A stretch of DNA of 64,000 nucleotides from Flintibacter muris (GTDB lineage Bacteria; Bacillota; Clostridia; Oscillospirales; Oscillospiraceae): assembly GCF_943192995.1 (NCBI RefSeq), contig NZ_CALPCP010000001.1:248001-312000 (forward strand). Direction: 5' to 3'. The notes beneath the pieces are model-generated. The model had not been told where the DNA came from and made no database searches. It was given only the letters and a program-made list of their open reading frames with translations. Position 1 is the first letter of the stretch; each line of letters opens with the position of its first letter. Shown here one piece after another: positions 7,967-18,268 of this stretch. The translations under genes were made by a program, and so were the position numbers.

Positions 7967-8737
7967 CTACATATCCAGTTCATACATCAGCGTATTGATA
8001 AAGAAGGGGTTCTGTTTTTCCCAGCTGGCCTCGCAGTGATCCCCCCCGGGGACAATGCGGCAGGTGAGCTTTACTCCCCGGGTGAGCAGCTGGCTCACCA
8101 CCCGGGCGAACTGCCCCTGCATCAGCTCGTGGTTGCCCAGCTCCCGGGAGCCGTAGTCCATGTACAGCACGGTGTCAGAGCGCACAGCCGCCCCCCGCAC
8201 CAGCCGGGCCAGCCGGTCGGGCGCCACCCACAGCGAGGGGGACAGGGCCGCCGCCCGGGAGAACACATGGTTGTACTCCAGCAGGGCGTACAGGCTCATC
8301 AGTCCGCCCATGGAGCTGCCCGCGATAAAGGTGTGCTGGCGGTCGGGCAGCGTGAGGTACTTTTTATCCACAGCGGGCTTGAAGGTTTTGACAAACCAGT
8401 CCATGGTAATCTTGCCCCGGCCCGTCACATGGCCAAAGTCGGGCTCGTAAAAGGTGTAGGGCGAGTACTCCGACAGTCGCCCGTTGTCCGGGTGGTGGTT
8501 GCACTCCACCGCCGCCACAATCAGAGGGACCTCAAAGGCATCCAGGTACTCCCCCAGCCCCCAGCTTTTGCCGTAGGTGGCGTCAGAGTCGAAAAAGACG
8601 TTGTGGCCGTCGAACATGTACAGCACCGGATAGTGCCGTTCCGGCTCCCAGTCGTAGGAGCGGGGCAGATAGAGATAGACTCCCCGGGTTTCCTCTCCAG
8701 TCAGCTCGGGGATGGTCACGTTCCATTTCTGAATCAT
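7967..8737 (-). CDS. Alpha/beta hydrolase, Fes/esterase D-like (COG2819)
   Basis: A 256-residue putative esterase. Visible features are the strand and loop PVLYMFDGHNVFFD, the nucleophile elbow IAGSSMGGLMSLYALL, and the late acid/histidine region RIVPGGDHCEASWEKQNPF. These are characteristic of enterochelin esterase-like hydrolases. The start at 8737 (MIQKWNVTIPEL) is chosen because GGGAGG lies at correct spacing; the frame is also open further upstream, but there it runs through a repeat. It is first in a two-gene minus-strand unit with the esterase at 7177. No signal peptide is seen, so it acts inside the cell. Confidence 0.85.
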   Translation of the reverse strand: MIQKWNVTIPELTGEETRGVYLYLPRSYDWEPERHYPVLYMFDGHNVFFDSDATYGKSWGLGEYLDAFEVPLIVAAVECNHHPDNGRLSEYSPYTFYEPDFGHVTGRGKITMDWFVKTFKPAVDKKYLTLPDRQHTFIAGSSMGGLMSLYALLEYNHVFSRAAALSPSLWVAPDRLARLVRGAAVRSDTVLYMDYGSRELGNHELMQGQFARVVSQLLTRGVKLTCRIVPGGDHCEASWEKQNPFFINTLMYELDM

Positions 8738-8891
8738 GATAGTTCCCTCCCAGTTTCTTCTTTGATAGTTTATCACAGTGAAGTCCGGATTGCAATTCAT
8801 CCCGGCCGTTTTTGCCGTATTTTTGGTTTGGGCCTCAAAAGAGAATAGGTATTTGTTGAATTTCACAAGTGGATATGCTAGAATGGGGCTG

Positions 8892-8992
8892 CACGGCAGC
8901 AATCGCCAGAGTCCGGCCCCCGCAGCGGGGAGCTGTGTCTTTTTGCGGGCGGCCAAAGGCCGTCCGTACAGAGCTGGTGTCAGTGCTTTTTA
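8892..8992. repeat. Dispersed MITE-like repeat, family B
   Basis: Starts with the family B terminal sequence (GGCAGCAATCGCCAGAG), then GCGGGCGGCCAAAGGCCGTC and GAGCTGGTGTCAGTGCTTTT. One internal palindrome arm is deleted compared with the copy at 53558. Confidence 0.65.
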
Positions 8993-9016
8993 CCTGTAAT
9001 CCTGGGGGAGAACCAT

Positions 9017-9307
9017 ATGTCAGAATTAACCGCAATGCGAAATATTGGCAGGGAGATGGCCCGGAAACTCACCGCCGTGGGGATCGACTCCCCGGGCAAG
9101 CTGAGGCAGGTGGGTTCCAAGCAGGCCTATTTCCGGATAAAAGAGGTATTTCCCAATGTCTGTCTGGTACACCTGTACGCTCTGGAGGGGGCCGTCACAG
9201 ACCGGGACTACAACCGCCTTCCGGAGGAACGGAAAAAAGACCTGAAACAGTTCAGTGACGTTTTAAGAGGGAGGACACAGCATGGTACGGAACATGAAGA
9301 GGGCTGA
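9017..9307 (+). CDS. TfoX C-terminal domain protein
   Basis: A 96-residue protein that matches the TfoX/Sxy C-terminal helix-hairpin-helix domain: LTAMRNIGREMARKLTAVGIDSP, then LRQVGSKQAYFRI and NVCLVHLYALEGAV. In proteobacteria the full protein controls competence. Firmicutes commonly carry this C-terminal domain alone, and its role there is not known. GGGGGAG lies before the ATG. The gene overlaps the following GNAT gene by 26 bases, so the two are one translational unit. Confidence 0.85.
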   Translation: MSELTAMRNIGREMARKLTAVGIDSPGKLRQVGSKQAYFRIKEVFPNVCLVHLYALEGAVTDRDYNRLPEERKKDLKQFSDVLRGRTQHGTEHEEG

Positions 9308-9704
9308 CCTGGATGCCGTTGCGGATATTTGGCTGGACACCAATCTGAAAGCCCATAATTTTATCCCGGCCCAGTACTGGAGAAGTCATTTTGAGGCGGT
9401 AAAGGGGATGCTTCGAGAGGCAGAGCTGTACGTCTGGGAGGACGAAGGCGGAGTGCAGGGCTTTGTGGGCCTGGACGGGGACTATATCGCCGGTATCTTT
9501 GTCCGGGATGGAGCCCGGTCCCGGGGGATCGGCAAAACGCTGCTGGACCTTGCAAAGGGCCTGCGAAGCAGCCTGACCCTGAACGTGTACCAGAGAAACA
9601 GCCGGGCGGTAAGCTTCTACCTGCGAGAAGGCTTTTCCCTCCGGAGCGAGTCCGTAGACGAAAACACTGGCGAGACGGAATATTTGATGGGATGGGAAAT
9701 ATAA
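9282..9704 (+). CDS. GNAT family N-acetyltransferase
   Basis: A 140-residue acetyltransferase. The acetyl-CoA binding motif A is IAGIFVRDGARSRGIGKTLL, with the R/Q-x-x-G-x-G/A pattern as RSRGIG. It is followed by LTLNVYQRNSRAVSFYLREGF, the usual motif B. The start inside the preceding gene has AAGAGGGAGG upstream. The N-terminal IWLDTNLKAHNFIPAQYW pattern is shared with YjaB/PhnO-like small acetyltransferases. Acceptor unknown. Confidence 0.9.
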   Translation: MVRNMKRADLDAVADIWLDTNLKAHNFIPAQYWRSHFEAVKGMLREAELYVWEDEGGVQGFVGLDGDYIAGIFVRDGARSRGIGKTLLDLAKGLRSSLTLNVYQRNSRAVSFYLREGFSLRSESVDENTGETEYLMGWEI

Positions 9705-10087
9705 AGTGTCTCCAGCCATATTCGGAGTGGGATCTCCGCCGCTTCCGGCCGGGGATTTTCTATGAACAGGAATCGCTCACAAAAGAGGACATCGATCTGG
9801 TGGCTGGAGACTTCGGCTGTGTGCAGCATGGCGATGAACGAGATGACGAAGGTCTGGGCTGGCTGGAGGCCCGCTCTTTCACTACGGCCTTCGTAACGGG
9901 TAATCATGAAAACTGCGATGCCTTACGAAAATACCCGCTGAAGGAGTAGCGGGGCGACCCATCCGCCCCTCGATGATCCTGCTGGAGCGGGGACAGATAT
10001 TTGACTTGAATGGGAAATGATTACCTGCAAAGTCAGTGGATTTTGCCGCGATATTCCCCCCTGGAACGCAAAAGCTCCTGATTGAAT
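9692..10087 (+). pseudogene. Degenerate metallophosphoesterase
   Basis: Translation gives LRRFRPGIFYEQESLTKED, then DIDLVAGDFGCVQHGD, WLEARSFTTAFVTGNHENCD and ALRKYPLKE followed by TAG. In another frame the match continues as IRPSMILLERGQIFDLNGK (from 9961). This is the order of motifs in calcineurin-like phosphoesterases: GDFG and GNHEN metal-binding motifs, then RPS...RGQ-F-(I/L)-NGK. The N-terminal GDxHG motif is corrupted (SEWD where a HGD would be expected), a stop and frameshift split the middle, and the C-terminal half is lost. The gene is therefore broken. It starts inside the end of the GNAT gene. Confidence 0.7.
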
Positions 10088-10198
10088 TTTGATTGCAAAA
10101 TAAAAATTTTTGGATAAAATTCATAATTTGTTCTGGCTTTTTTCCGGAGCATCGTGTACAATAGAGACAAGCAACTCACATAAAAAGGAGGCTGTTCC

Positions 10199-11794
10199 AT
10201 GAAACTGACATTTTTCGGTGCTGCCCATGCGGTTACCGGCAGCTGCCACTGTCTGGAGGTCAACGGCAAGAAGATACTTATTGACTGCGGCCTGGAGCAG
10301 GGCAAGGATGAGCATGACGCAAACGCGCTGGACTTTGCCCCCAATTATATCGACTATGTTCTGGTCACCCATGCCCACATTGACCACTCGGGACGTATCC
10401 CGCTGCTGGTAAAGGAGGGCTTCAACGGCCGCATCCTCACCACCAGTCTGACAGCCCAGCTGCTGTCCGTGATGCTGCGGGACTCCGCCCACATCCAGGA
10501 GGGGGACGCCCAATGGCACAACCAGAAGGGCAAGCGGGCCGGCCTGCCCCCGGTGGAGCCGCTGTACACCCTGGTGGATGCCGAGGAGGCTGTTCATATG
10601 CTGGAGACAGTGGAGTACGGCTGGCTCTTTGACTTGTGCGACGGGGTGAAGGTCCGTTTCAGCGACGCGGGCCATCTGCTGGGCTCCTCCATTTTGGAAG
10701 TTTGGGCCACGGAGGACGGCGTTACCAGGAAGATTGTTTTTTCCGGCGACCTGGGCAACCAGGATCAACCCATCATCCGGGACCCATCCTTGATCGACAG
10801 CGCCGATTACGTGGTGATGGAGTCCACCTACGGCGACCGGAACCACGAGCCCCCCAAGAGCTATACCGGAGCCCTGGCCAACCTGATTGACGAGGTCTTT
10901 TCCAGGGGGGGCAACATAGTCATTCCCTCCTTTGCCGTAGGCCGCACCCAGGAACTGCTGTACTACCTGCGGGAGATCAAACGGGACGGCCTGGTCAAAT
11001 CGCTGCCCTCCTTCAAGGTCTATGTAGACTCCCCTCTGGCCTCTGAGGCCACCAAGATCTATTCGGGCAACCTCCACGGCTATCTGGATGAGGAGGCTAT
11101 CTCCGTCATCCAGGGAGGTGAAAACCTCTTCACCTTCCCCGGCCTCACCCTTACCCAGTCCACCGAGGAGTCCCGGGCCCTGAACGAGGATAGAACCCCA
11201 AAAATCATCATCTCCGCCTCCGGTATGTGTGATGCCGGCCGCATCCGTCACCACCTGAAGCATAACCTGTGGCGTCCTGAATGCGCTGTGGTCTTTGTGG
11301 GCTACCAGGGGGAGGGCACCCTGGGCCGTTATCTGCTGGAAGGCGCCCGCTCCGTCAAGCTCTTCGGCGAGGACATCTCTGTCCGGGCCAAGATTGTCAA
11401 CTTCAAGGGACTCAGCTCCCATGCTGACCGGGACCATCTGCTGCAATGGATTGAGCATTTTTCTCCCCGGCCTCAGCAGGTCTTTGTGGTCCACGGGGAC
11501 CACGAGGTTACAGAGCTGTTCGCCAATGACCTGAACCAGCGGGGCATCCCTGCCCACGCCCCCCTCTATGAGGAGGTCTACGATCTTTCCACCAACTGCA
11601 TGCTGGCCAAGGGCGTGGTGCTGGAGGTCAAGAAGACGGTGGGCTCTGCGGCAACCCCCTCCTCCGCCTATCTGCGCCTGCAAAACGTGTCCCACGACCT
11701 GGCCGACCTTATCGGCCGCAGCCGGGGCCGTCCCAACAAGGACTTGGCCAAGCTGGCCGACCAGATCAAGCAGATTATGGAGAAATGGGAATAA
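10199..11794 (+). CDS. MBL-fold beta-CASP hydrolase (putative RNA-processing nuclease)
   Basis: A 531-residue protein of the metallo-beta-lactamase beta-CASP group, related to CPSF73/YSH1-like exonucleases. The zinc motif HAHIDHSG gives H58, H60, D62 and H63. Further ligands occur in FSDAGHLLGSS and FSGDLG. Beta-CASP signatures follow (VMESTYGDRNHE; VIPSFAVGRTQELLYYL; IISASGMCDAGRIRHHL), and the final histidines are in FKGLSSHADRD and VVHGDHEV. A C-terminal extension of about 70 residues is additional to the minimal fold. Ribonuclease activity is the family expectation, not shown here. AAGGAGG precedes the ATG and a strong terminator follows. Confidence 0.9.
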   Translation: MKLTFFGAAHAVTGSCHCLEVNGKKILIDCGLEQGKDEHDANALDFAPNYIDYVLVTHAHIDHSGRIPLLVKEGFNGRILTTSLTAQLLSVMLRDSAHIQEGDAQWHNQKGKRAGLPPVEPLYTLVDAEEAVHMLETVEYGWLFDLCDGVKVRFSDAGHLLGSSILEVWATEDGVTRKIVFSGDLGNQDQPIIRDPSLIDSADYVVMESTYGDRNHEPPKSYTGALANLIDEVFSRGGNIVIPSFAVGRTQELLYYLREIKRDGLVKSLPSFKVYVDSPLASEATKIYSGNLHGYLDEEAISVIQGGENLFTFPGLTLTQSTEESRALNEDRTPKIIISASGMCDAGRIRHHLKHNLWRPECAVVFVGYQGEGTLGRYLLEGARSVKLFGEDISVRAKIVNFKGLSSHADRDHLLQWIEHFSPRPQQVFVVHGDHEVTELFANDLNQRGIPAHAPLYEEVYDLSTNCMLAKGVVLEVKKTVGSAATPSSAYLRLQNVSHDLADLIGRSRGRPNKDLAKLADQIKQIMEKWE

Positions 11795-11808
11795 GTTTAC
11801 AAATTCCA

Positions 11809-11838
11809 CCCGGCGGGGGCTTGCCCCCGCCGGGCTTT
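11809..11838 (+). terminator. Rho-independent terminator after the beta-CASP gene
   Basis: An 11-bp G+C stem, CCCGGCGGGGG paired with CCCCCGCCGGG around a CTTG loop, is followed by CTTTTG. Confidence 0.75.
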
Positions 11839-11899
11839 TGGCATATAATACTGGCAGACGGCGGGACGTGCCCGCACATCACCAAGAACGGAGACTGTT

Positions 11900-12805
11900 A
11901 TGGAAATCGACCGTATAGAACTCAAACGCCAGGCCAAAGAGCGCATGGACCTTACCCAACCCAGGTTTTGGGTGGTGGCTTTGGCCTTTCTGGCTATGAC
12001 CACCGGGGTGTCCTGGCTGGTCAGCCTGATCCCCCTTCCCAGCGCGGGCCCCGGGCCCATTCCTGTCTTTGACCTGAACCTGTTCTTCCAGCTGCTGCTG
12101 ATGCTGTACACCACTGTGGTTCGGTTTGGCCTGTGCCTCTGGGCCCTGTGGACCTACCGGCAGCTGGACCCGGACGTCAACGCCCTGACCCAGGGCTTCT
12201 CGGTGGCCGGGCGGGTGATTATCATGGAGCTGGGCATCTACCTGCGGGTCTTGGGGTGGTATTTTCTGGTGTCCATGTTCCTGTCCATGCCGGTTATGAT
12301 CCTGCTCCTCACCGACAGCGGAGCCGGACTGGGCCTGTTCAGCCTTTTGATCTTTTTCGCCGGCCTGCTCGCCACCATCATCATCCTCCGGCTCCGCTTT
12401 GCTCTGGCCCCCTACCTGCTGGCCGACCGCCCTGACGACGGCCCTACCCTCCCCATCCGCCGCAGTGCCGCCCTGATGCGGGGCTGGAAGTGGGACTTGT
12501 TCAAGCTGGAATTCTCCTTTATCGGCTGGGACCTGATTAACCTGGCCCTGTCCAGCGGGGTAACCGCCTTTTTCCTCCACCGGGCCGGGCTGCTCACTCC
12601 AGACATCTTTCTCGATGAGGCACTGTTTGTCCAGGCCATGAACGTGATTTATTCCGCGCCGGTGGTCATTTTAAGCACGCTGGTCACCGTACCCATATCG
12701 CTGTGGCTGCTGCCCTACCGTTCCACAGCCCGGGCCGGCTTTTACGATGCCCGGATGCTGGCCGTCCCCACCGGGACCAACATGCCCCAAATGCCCCCGC
12801 TGTAA
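11900..12805 (+). CDS. DUF975 family membrane protein
   Basis: A 301-residue integral membrane protein of unknown function. The N-terminus IELKRQAKERM is the conserved DUF975 opening, followed by about six hydrophobic segments (near 25-45, 65-85, 105-135, 145-170, 210-235 and 250-280). The polar loop RSAALMRGWKWDLFKLEFSF is the other recognisable family motif. It is 12 bases upstream of the Nudix gene and probably co-transcribed with it. Confidence 0.85.
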   Translation: MEIDRIELKRQAKERMDLTQPRFWVVALAFLAMTTGVSWLVSLIPLPSAGPGPIPVFDLNLFFQLLLMLYTTVVRFGLCLWALWTYRQLDPDVNALTQGFSVAGRVIIMELGIYLRVLGWYFLVSMFLSMPVMILLLTDSGAGLGLFSLLIFFAGLLATIIILRLRFALAPYLLADRPDDGPTLPIRRSAALMRGWKWDLFKLEFSFIGWDLINLALSSGVTAFFLHRAGLLTPDIFLDEALFVQAMNVIYSAPVVILSTLVTVPISLWLLPYRSTARAGFYDARMLAVPTGTNMPQMPPL

Positions 12806-12817
12806 GGAGGACTCACT

Positions 12818-13438
12818 ATGGAACAAAAACCCAAATGGCTGGAGTGGGCCACAGAGCTCCAGGCCCTGGCCCAGACCGGGCTGGAATACGGCCATGACAA
12901 ATTCGACCTTGAGCGCTACCAGCGCATCCGGGAAATTTCCGCCCAGATTATGGCTCAGCATACCGGCCTCCCCCTGGAAAAGGTGACAGATCTGTTCTGC
13001 TGCGAGTCCGGCTACCAGACCCCCAAGCTGGACACCCGGGCCGCCATCTTTCAGGACGAAAAAATCCTTCTGATCCAGGAGAGTGACGGCCGCTGGGCCC
13101 TGCCCGGCGGCTGGGCCGATGTCAATATCACGGTGGGAGAAAATGCCGTCAAGGAGGTCAAGGAGGAGGCGGGGCTGGACGTATCCGTCCGCCTGGTCAT
13201 TGCCCTCCAGGACCAGCACAAGCGCAACCGGCCCATGAACGCCTACAGTGTCTGCAAGGTGCTGGTGCTGTGCGATCTGCTGGGCGGCTCCTTCCAGCCC
13301 AACCTGGAAACGGTGGACAGCCGGTACTTTGCCCTGGAGGAACTGCCCCCGCTGTCTACCGGGAAGACCACCGCAGAGCAGATCAAGCTGTGCTTTGAGG
13401 CCTGCCACGCCAGCCACTGGACTACATTGATAGACTGA
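12818..13438 (+). CDS. Nudix hydrolase with N-terminal helical domain
   Basis: A 206-residue hydrolase. Residues 1-60 (WLEWATELQALAQTGLEYGHDKFDLERYQRI) form the helical N-terminal domain found in Nudix proteins that act on nucleoside diphosphates linked to other groups. The Nudix box is LPGGWADVNITVGENAVKEV followed by KEEAGL; the usual RE is KE and the first glutamate of the box is replaced, both common in this subfamily. The KEEAG glutamates that bind metal are intact. ADP-ribose or nucleotide-sugar substrates are plausible. AAGGAGG lies before ATG, and a terminator begins six bases after the stop. Confidence 0.9.
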   Translation: MEQKPKWLEWATELQALAQTGLEYGHDKFDLERYQRIREISAQIMAQHTGLPLEKVTDLFCCESGYQTPKLDTRAAIFQDEKILLIQESDGRWALPGGWADVNITVGENAVKEVKEEAGLDVSVRLVIALQDQHKRNRPMNAYSVCKVLVLCDLLGGSFQPNLETVDSRYFALEELPPLSTGKTTAEQIKLCFEACHASHWTTLID

Positions 13439-13443
13439 CAAAC

Positions 13444-13471
13444 CGGGGCGTTCTCTCAACGCCCCGATTTT
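13444..13471 (+). terminator. Rho-independent terminator after Nudix gene
   Basis: Stem CGGGGCGTT / AACGCCCCG with loop CTCTC, followed by ATTTT. It separates the DUF975-Nudix unit from lexA. Confidence 0.8.
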
Positions 13472-13484
13472 CCAAAAAATGATG

Positions 13485-13523
13485 GAACATTCGTTTGACA
13501 ATGGTGAGATTTTATGTTATAAT
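13485..13523 (+). promoter_or_regulatory. lexA promoter with overlapping LexA operator
   Basis: GAAC-ATTC-GTTT (13485-13496) fits the Gram-positive SOS box GAAC-N4-GTTC with one mismatch. Its end overlaps TTGACA (13495-13500), which is followed after exactly 17 bases by TATAAT (13518-13523), preceded by a TG. The operator covers the -35 element, the expected arrangement for LexA autorepression. Confidence 0.85.
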
Positions 13524-13585
13524 CTTACTATTATTCAAATGGTCTGGTACTGGGGCGTCCCCCCCCGCTGAAAGGAGCCGTCACT

Positions 13586-14203
13586 ATGGCTGAGCTGACC
13601 CGAAAACAACAGGAAATTTATAACTTCATCCTCTCCTTCACCAATGAACACGGCTACCCCCCCTCCGTGCGGGAAATCGGCGAGGCGGTGGGGCTGAAAT
13701 CCCCCTCCACCGTCCACTTCCACATGAAGGGCCTGGAAAAGGCCGGCGTCATTGTCAAGGCGGAGGGCAAAACCCGGGCCATCTCCCTGCCGGGAGTCTC
13801 TATAAATCCGGTGGCTGAGGAGGTTGATCCCCGCGCCAACCAGGTGCCTGTTGTGGGTAACGTGGCCGCCGGCTCCCCCATTCTGGCTCAGGAGTGCATT
13901 GAGGATTACCTCACCTTCGATACCCAGGGTCTGTCCGGAGAACACTTTGCCCTGAAAGTGAGGGGTGAGTCCATGCTGGGCGCCGGCATCCTCCCTGATG
14001 ACCTGGTGGTGGTCCACCGTCAGCAGATGGTCCGCAACGGCGAGATCGTGGTGGCTCTCTTTGAGGATGAGGCCACTGTAAAAACCTATCAGCGCCGGGA
14101 TGGCCAGGTCTGGCTCCTCCCGGAAAACCCCGAGTACGACCCTATCGACGGCACCTACGCTGAGATTCTTGGCAAAGTGGTGGCCGTGGTAAGGCGGTAT
14201 TAA
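13586..14203 (+). CDS. lexA: LexA repressor
   Basis: A 205-residue SOS repressor. The N-terminal winged helix (residues 1-65, LTRKQQEIYNFILSF...PSVREIGEAVGLKSPSTVH) binds the operator. The C-terminal S24 domain carries the autocleavage pair A95-G96 (VAAGSP), the serine S129 (GESMLGAGI) and the lysine K166 (ATVKTY). RecA-stimulated self-cleavage therefore looks intact. The length is standard. AAGGAG precedes the ATG. The gene is monocistronic under a self-regulated promoter. Confidence 0.97.
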   Translation: MAELTRKQQEIYNFILSFTNEHGYPPSVREIGEAVGLKSPSTVHFHMKGLEKAGVIVKAEGKTRAISLPGVSINPVAEEVDPRANQVPVVGNVAAGSPILAQECIEDYLTFDTQGLSGEHFALKVRGESMLGAGILPDDLVVVHRQQMVRNGEIVVALFEDEATVKTYQRRDGQVWLLPENPEYDPIDGTYAEILGKVVAVVRRY

Positions 14204-14211
14204 AAAAGCCT

Positions 14212-14589
14212 CTCTTTGCAAGGGGGCGCGAAAAGGTTAGCGGCAGATTGGGGATAAGAAAGAGACATCACTAGTGTGTTGCCGTAGTGCGGGGGCTCCT
14301 TCTCCTCGGAGACATTGATCGAGGCCCAGTCCGCTTTCACGACTTTCAGGCAGCACCCAAGGTCACAAATGCGGCTATAATAGCGCTACTTCGCCCGATA
14401 GATGGGGTACTCGGCCCGAGATAGCAGAGTTTTCGGCCTCCTTTCCCTCAAAGCATAAAAAATAGAAGCGCATCGAGGTCTTTCGACCTTTCGCACTTCA
14501 ATTAGTAAATCAACAGCCGCTGTAAAGTCCTTGGGGGCAGAAGAAAACGGTTGACAAACGGAGAAAATATGATAGAATAAATCCCGCAA
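14212..14589 (-). pseudogene. Possible relic of a conjugative-element ORF
   Basis: The minus strand can be read through one TAG as IFYALRERRPKTLL, SRAEYPIYRAK, stop, RYYSRICDLGCCLKVVKADW. The YPIYR...YSxICDLGxxLxV order recalls a small protein of unknown function common in Tn916-like conjugative elements, whose N-terminal part appears separately at 47806. The in-frame stop, poor flanks and overlap with the T-box promoter argue that nothing is expressed. This assignment is from memory of the family pattern and is weak. Confidence 0.3.
14551..14578 (+). promoter_or_regulatory. Promoter of the T-box leader
   Basis: TTGACA (14551-14556) and TAGAAT (14573-14578) are spaced 16 bases apart, just before the T-box stem I region. 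Confidence 0.7.
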
Positions 14590-14811
14590 AATGCGTTGAA
14601 GGAGTTAAGCGCGTCAAACAGCGGCCCAAAGCGAGAGGGGATAGTGAAAGCCCTTGGCCGGTTCACAGGCGCGCGCGCCGCTCCTGAGCGGCCCGGGACG
14701 ACCGGGACGGCTGTCCCCGTTACGGACAAAAGAGACGCCCCGTTTGCGGGGATAATCAGGGTGGTACCGTGGAAGCTTCCGCCCCTGACATATGGTCAGG
14801 GGCGGTTTTTT
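14585..14811 (+). ncRNA. T-box leader, probably alanine-responsive
   Basis: All parts of a T-box are visible. The distal part of stem I reads AGCGAGAGGGGATAGTGAAA and GCCC. A stem III-like hairpin GCCCCGTTTGCGGGG precedes the T-box sequence AGGGTGGTACCGTGG (14758-14772). A terminator follows: CCGCCCCTGAC / GTCAGGGGCGG (14779-14805) and a T run. The UGGU in the T-box bulge would pair with ACCA, so the tRNA must have discriminator A, as tRNA-Ala does. A GCU at 14680-14682, just before CCTGAG on the descending side of stem I, is the best specifier candidate and encodes alanine. alaS lies downstream, but two other genes come first. Confidence 0.85.
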
Positions 14812-14828
14812 GTGGAAAGGAGGGAACA

Positions 14829-15248
14829 ATGAAAAAATGCTTGATCCTGTTAGCGGCAGCAGCTGTGCTCCTGCTGTCCGGGTGTAAGGTCTCTGGCAAC
14901 CCCCTGCCCCAGGGGATGGAGGAGGATACCGTCCTGGAGCAGGGCCGGGAGATTGTCGCAATGCTGAACGGAGGGGAGTGGCAGGAGGTATACAGCCTCC
15001 TCCGGGCGGACGCCCAGGAGACCTCCAGCCCGGAAGCCATCCAAAGCTATATGGAGGAGCGGCTGGACAAGGCCGGGGCCTACAAGTTGGAGACCGAGGC
15101 TATGGCCACCGGGCAGAAGATTAAGGATACCGGCGAGGAATATGGCACGGCGGTGTTCTACTGCAAGCACGAGAAGAAGAGCCTCATGTACCGGATTGCC
15201 TACAGCACAGATATGGAACTGATGGGCATTGAGGTTACAGTGCGGTAA
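14829..15248 (+). CDS. Lipoprotein with DUF3887-like domain
   Basis: A 139-residue secreted lipoprotein. The signal peptide MKKCLILLAAAAVLLLSGC ends in a lipobox LLSGC with the lipidated cysteine at residue 19. The mature part (EQGREIVAMLNGGEWQEVYS...) resembles the small alpha+beta DUF3887 fold, in which a helix and a W-x-x-(V/L) segment precede a beta sheet. It is the first gene after the T-box terminator: AAAGGAGG stands eight bases before the ATG. Its expression should therefore depend on uncharged tRNA-Ala unless another promoter exists. Function is unknown. Confidence 0.8.
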   Translation: MKKCLILLAAAAVLLLSGCKVSGNPLPQGMEEDTVLEQGREIVAMLNGGEWQEVYSLLRADAQETSSPEAIQSYMEERLDKAGAYKLETEAMATGQKIKDTGEEYGTAVFYCKHEKKSLMYRIAYSTDMELMGIEVTVR

Positions 15249-15261
15249 GAGAGGTGGAACG

Positions 15262-15552
15262 GTGAAGGATATTGGCCTTGTAATTGCCGCGCTCAGGGAG
15301 TTGTCCGGCTGGGTGTCCTTTTCTGAGGGGAACCGGCAGAGACTTGACGCGGCAGTAGAGCAGCTGGAGCGCTGGCCCTCGTTGAGCGAGGCGGAGCGCA
15401 AGAAGCTGAAACTTCTGCTCTCCCGGGAGGGGATGTTTCACATCCGCTGGCTGGGCGATCTCTATGTGCCTGATTTCATAGGAGAAGGCACGGGGGATCC
15501 CTGGTGGAACTATTTGGATAAGATTGCGAAAATCTGCCAGAAAAATCTGTAA
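15262..15552 (+). CDS. Hypothetical protein (96 aa)
   Basis: A small soluble protein, mostly helical, with the pattern LRELSGWVSFSEGNRQRLDA and WPSLSEAERKKLKLLLSREG, ending in WWNYLDKIAKICQKNL. A GTG start at 15262 is chosen because GAGAGGTGG precedes it; the upstream ATG at 15229 would overlap the lipoprotein. It lies 13 bases after the lipoprotein and 28 before alaS, so it is part of the same T-box transcript. No family is recognised. Confidence 0.6.
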   Translation: MKDIGLVIAALRELSGWVSFSEGNRQRLDAAVEQLERWPSLSEAERKKLKLLLSREGMFHIRWLGDLYVPDFIGEGTGDPWWNYLDKIAKICQKNL

Positions 15553-15580
15553 AATTTGTTATATCTTGGAGGTAATCAAC

Positions 15581-18265
<2,685 letters not shown>

Positions 18266-18268
18266 GCC

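Noticed and set aside
9950-10198. Riboswitch before the beta-CASP gene
   Set aside because: The stretch is the tail of the phosphoesterase relic plus an AT-rich promoter region; no conserved riboswitch core was recognised.
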